From: Owenia fusiformis
Lineage: Eukaryota > Annelida > Polychaeta > Sabellida > Oweniidae
Assembly (NCBI GenBank): GCA_903813345.2
Contig: CAIIXF020000005.1
Coordinates: forward strand, 10,483,375-10,547,374
Reading direction: 5' to 3'
Length of the DNA: 64,000 bases
Made by a program: the position numbers and the translations under genes. The notes under the pieces are model-generated. The model did no database searches, had not been told where the DNA came from, and saw nothing but the letters and a program-made list of their open reading frames with translations. Positions 59,960 to 64,000 of this stretch are shown piece by piece (positions within the stretch are counted from its first letter, which is position 1; each line of letters starts with the position of its first letter).

Positions 59960-62420
59960 ATTTATAACCTCATACACATCAAAGTTCAAATAATCAGATA
60001 GAATCCTACCCCGGGAATTCTTCTTACCCATCGTTTTACTTGATACGTTTTGTTTAAACTGAATTTTCACGACACAGGCTTGTCATGATTAAATTATGTT
60101 TATTTTTACTTGGAAAAAGACATGATGAAATTTAAATCCCAAATTAGGAAACATAAATGCAAAGTTATGTAATGTAGTTCTAAACCCGGAAATCTCTCAG
60201 GAATTATTTATTTTAAACTGTTAATTCTTTGGGTTATTTTGTGATATAAGCTAATGCATAGTTCGTCTTTAACTGCTAGTACAATCGGATAATTTATAGA
60301 ATGTACAATCTTGGCCACTAAAACCTTTATTTTCATTGTAAGGTTATATACATATAGCATAATATTAAATGAATTTATTATCATATGATTGTTAGTGTTA
60401 ATTGGTAGACTTCTTTATTTAAATGCACCTCATGTCATTTCCAAGGTTCCAGAGTGTTTTGGAGATGTACGTCTGTGTACAGGTGGCAGCGTATTATTTC
60501 GAGTGTATATGAGTATACTCGATTTTTGGCCCTGCGAATATACCAATTTGTTTGCATGGCGTAAGCGCGCAATTCGAAATTTACAAAATTATTTAAAAAC
60601 AATCGTTGAAGGACAATCAGGTTTTTGAAATGACACAGCGAAATGCGAATGTGATTCTCTTGACTACATGGAATGCAACCGTGTTGACCCTCAACTCAAG
60701 AAAAGACATTCACCGATCACTACTATTCGAGTCAATATTTACCGTGCGATTATTTACAGGCGAAACTGAATCCATGTTTACTTTTTGTATTTGATGGGCC
60801 AATCTAGTCTAAGAAGGTCTTATTTAATAAGTATGAAAATCATGTTTTTTAAATGCAGAGTGTCGAGTCGAATGAATATCCGAGGACGTACTAGACTATG
60901 GTTTTAACACTTAATCCTGTAGTATAATGGGTGGAGACATTTCGGATTTAATAATCAGTATAAAATTATCGTATGTTTCGAGAATATTAAAGATAGAATG
61001 ACCTCCAACCACTATGATGACGTATACAATGAATTTAAAGACACACCCATTCGCAAATCATATATATCTTTTTTGTATGTTTTAATAATTTACAAACTGC
61101 CTTCATGACGTCTTAATAAAGAATTATGAAACGCTTGTCATGTGCATTGTTATAATGATAATAAATGATGTATCCAACAACCCATTAATATTCTTCAATT
61201 TATAATTACAAAATGTATTAAAATACGTCAACATAGAGAGTATTCACGAATTCATTTAGATATTGTAAATATCAATTAACTCTTGACAAGAATACGTGCG
61301 TTTTACTGATATAAAATGAATGGTTTGGCATGTTATATGACAATTTAATTAATAGAATTTGATTAAATACAACAGTCTATAAAATATAAGTTAAGTGAAA
61401 TTAACACTTAATTGACAGTTCGTGCAAAATAAAGTCACAGACATTATACGAGGGTTGACATATTTGACAATTTAAATTACATTTTATTCATCTTGTAAGA
61501 ACCTTTCCATTACCGTGTAGGTCCCTACGTTTCCTCTGGGACATTCACTTTTAATAACACAAATCACAGTATCCTTATTTGCTTGGTAAAATTCACCCAT
61601 TTGAGATGGTACGAGTATATACATTTGTATATAAGATTAGGTTTCATTGTGATCCTGAGGAATAGATTCTCATGCAATTCATTTAAAAGAATTAATTTTA
61701 CTGCATTTTAATTATAGAACGTGATACACATTATATCGCACTTCGATATGGACATCTAGAATACATGAACATACACATAAAAATGGTACATATAACACCC
61801 CCGGGGATAAATACCAAATATTCCATTATATTGAGGTAAATACATGTTCATCTTTCCCTCAGTATATTTCCCGCAGCCCGAAGGGTTCGGAAAGACATTT
61901 TATTTCATTCTCAAGAATTGGTAGAAATGAACACAAAACAATTGCAATAGAAAACAAAAAATGTTAACAAAAACAGTTATATAAAATATATGTAAATAAT
62001 TTTCGCATTCAATTGTTGTCAATCAATCAACCTTACAGAAAGGACCGTGTTTTTTACAGAATGTTTTCAATAATTGGTTTAAGATAAAAACATTGTTTTT
62101 TCAGTTCACCATATCGATACGTATCCTTTAATTTGAGAATTCATTAGGGATAAAATTAACAAGAAGAAAAAAATTCTCAATCCTAGACATTTTTTTGCAA
62201 ATGCCATCGAATGAAGAGTAAGCCGTATCCTACGCTCAGAATCTAGTTATAAACTACCGAAGACGACGCTCTCATTTTAGAAGTGAAGTCGAACGAATGC
62301 AAAGGGTAAGTATAGTCAAATTGTGCTGCCATCTTTTTATCGCTCCAGTATTGTTTTGCTTCAAAGAAATGTTCATGCAGTGCAGGGTCCTCCTCCGAAC
62401 GCAGGGCTCCAGCACACCTT

Positions 62421-62506
62421 CTAATTCATTCTTTGGGGTACGATTTCATCTAATTTATTCTTTGGGGTACCATTTCATCTAATTCATTCTTTGGGGTACG
62501 ATTTCA
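62421..62506 (+). repeat. Three tandem copies of a 29-bp unit
   Basis: CTTTGGGGTACGATTTCATC, then TAATTCATT, with starts at 62431, 62460 and 62489; copy two has one C for G change. Confidence 0.85.
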
Positions 62507-62579
62507 GGAGACCCGTTTCTTCGGATGAGGATACAAGCCGGTTAGCCACTACACAATGCCAATAATCCAACTGTGGACA

Positions 62580-62645
62580 AAGAGTCATCTTCGTTCCCTC
62601 GGCTCCCGTCGGTCAGTGAAGACCGAGCGTGCGAAGATGCAAAGA
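62580..62645 (-). repeat. Small hairpin repeat family E, copy 2
   Basis: Inverted relative to 31395-31470: CATCTTCG…CGAAGATG ends with GGCTCCCGTCGGTCAGTGAA and GACCGAGCGTGCGAAGATG inside. Confidence 0.65.
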
Positions 62646-64000
62646 GTCGAAATAGTGGTACCTACTGCATTTTTACCTTTTAAAGCTAAAAACATGCATT
62701 CCGATTCCGGAATTTGGGGTTCGGAAGAATAAAGACTAAAATTCTAAACGCTTTTTTGCTTTTAATATTAATGAATATGTTTTAAGTTAAAACCATAGAT
62801 CACGAAATCATATGGCCAAATAATATTACATTATGAATATTCGTCCAAAGCATTATAGCAGGGAGCCATCTTTTGCAAGTAATATAAACTGATTTCCTGT
62901 GAATTCATTTTCTGTCGGATCTTTAGCTCAATTATAAAGATGTCGCCTTACTACGATAACTATCACTGGGATAATTTGTACACACGTTTATGTACCTTAA
63001 AACACGCACATGCGTATCCTCAATGTTTTAGAAAAAATATTTTTGTACAGTACAAATAAATAGAATAGAAATAGATAAAGAGGGCTCTGATAGCCCTAAA
63101 TCAGATCACCCATTCTAATACTCATCACCTCTTTTTTGTTTTTCAACTAGAAACGAATTAATAGAATGGCAAAACTTTTCATGATGAGGATCACCAAACT
63201 TTGCACAAGTACCCCCCTCCCCCAGGCAGGATCTGAGTTGAAAGGGGAGGGAATGGGCACCAATTAATTGGTTCTTGAACCACCAAAATATATGTTTGTG
63301 TGCTTCGGAAAATACCAGTGTTAAAAGTGTGAGGGTGAAAGTGTTGCTTCGAATGGACGAGATCTTTATTTTCTTTTGTACGTGCATGATTGATTGAATG
63401 AAAAAAAATTCAATTTTGTATTCACTACATGGAGATTAGATTAGATCACATGTACATTCAGATTGCGGCAAATGACAACGACACTGTCTATAAGATTTTC
63501 TTGGGGAACATTTCACCTAGTAAGATTTACCCGTGGTCTCCCATTTTTCAATCAAGGAGCCCCTCCCAATTCGAAATCCGGGGTATGACATGCGTATATT
63601 GGAAAAATAGCCGAGCTACGCCTCTAACCATAACTCAATTGTTGATTTGTTGCTAACTCCGTCTACTGACACTGAGGTCCGACAGAAAAATTACTCTGGG
63701 CCTTTGATCCATACTTTAGTTTTGTATCACGTTTTGATTTGTGTTTCAATTTTTCCTTTTTTTGATTTCTCACCGTTGTCAACTGAATGGGCAATGAAAT
63801 ACTAAATGTACACTCCCCTCCATAAATTTGACAACTGAAAGTTTTTATCTGATAGTATATAAAAGCCTATCAATGTTTGACTCTTATTTGTGTACCTTAA
63901 TTAATCCTACACATGTTTATTGTTTACACAGTCTTAATGCAATAGTTCAGAAATGTACAGGCACAGATTTCTTTTAAATCGGCAATCATGCTGAACAGAC

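Larger units (their letters stand above)
59960..64000. other. Intergenic downstream of orphan ORF
   Basis: No exon or RNA gene recognised. It includes the probable 3' UTR of the orphan ORF, a 29-bp tandem triplet (62421-62506) and family E copy 2 (62580-62645). Confidence 0.5.

Overview
This is an AT-rich animal genome segment with multi-exon genes, GT-AG introns that agree in phase, a metazoan-type gene set and many dispersed repeats. Two gene families (a farnesoic-acid-methyltransferase-domain secreted protein and an LST2 homologue), together with the repeat style, suggest a marine invertebrate, perhaps a lophotrochozoan such as a mollusc. That placement is inference only; no taxon-specific marker was recognised.

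Layout. (1) 838-13154, plus strand: the 3' 21 coding exons of a TTF2/lodestar SNF2-family transcription termination factor, whose first exons lie left of the window. (2) 16176-27530, minus strand: a complete LST2/ZFYVE28 gene in 12 coding exons, predicted 1181 aa with a C-terminal FYVE finger. (3) 27766-36067, plus strand: a complete CHMP7 (ESCRT-III) gene in 10 coding exons, predicted 429 aa. (4) 38320-39688, minus strand: a secreted protein with two tandem farnesoic-acid O-methyltransferase-like domains, 3 coding exons, predicted 312 aa. (5) 40.7-58.7 kb: a gene-poor block with a 53-bp satellite (44.36-45.5 kb), a 4.3-kb minisatellite of 42-bp period (48.76-53.04 kb), and several non-autonomous DNA transposons flanked by TA. 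(6) 58688-59959, plus strand: an intact intronless ORF of 423 codons for an unrecognised, probably disordered protein. (7) 60-64 kb: no gene recognised.

For TTF2 (visible part), LST2 and CHMP7, exon lengths summed by hand give whole codon numbers and every junction restores the family reading frame, so these models are strong. LST2 and CHMP7 are head to head with 235 bp between start codons, and both family functions act on endosomal membranes (FYVE-dependent receptor trafficking and ESCRT-III), so a shared promoter is plausible.

The most unusual non-coding structures are: an array of a perfect 14-bp palindrome at 48-49 bp spacing in CHMP7 intron 1, apparently split by a 1.3-kb insertion; an interspersed repeat whose eight copies all lie in the sense orientation of their host gene; a minisatellite whose period is exactly 14 codons and stays open on both strands; and several TA-flanked elements with related CAGGG-type ends.
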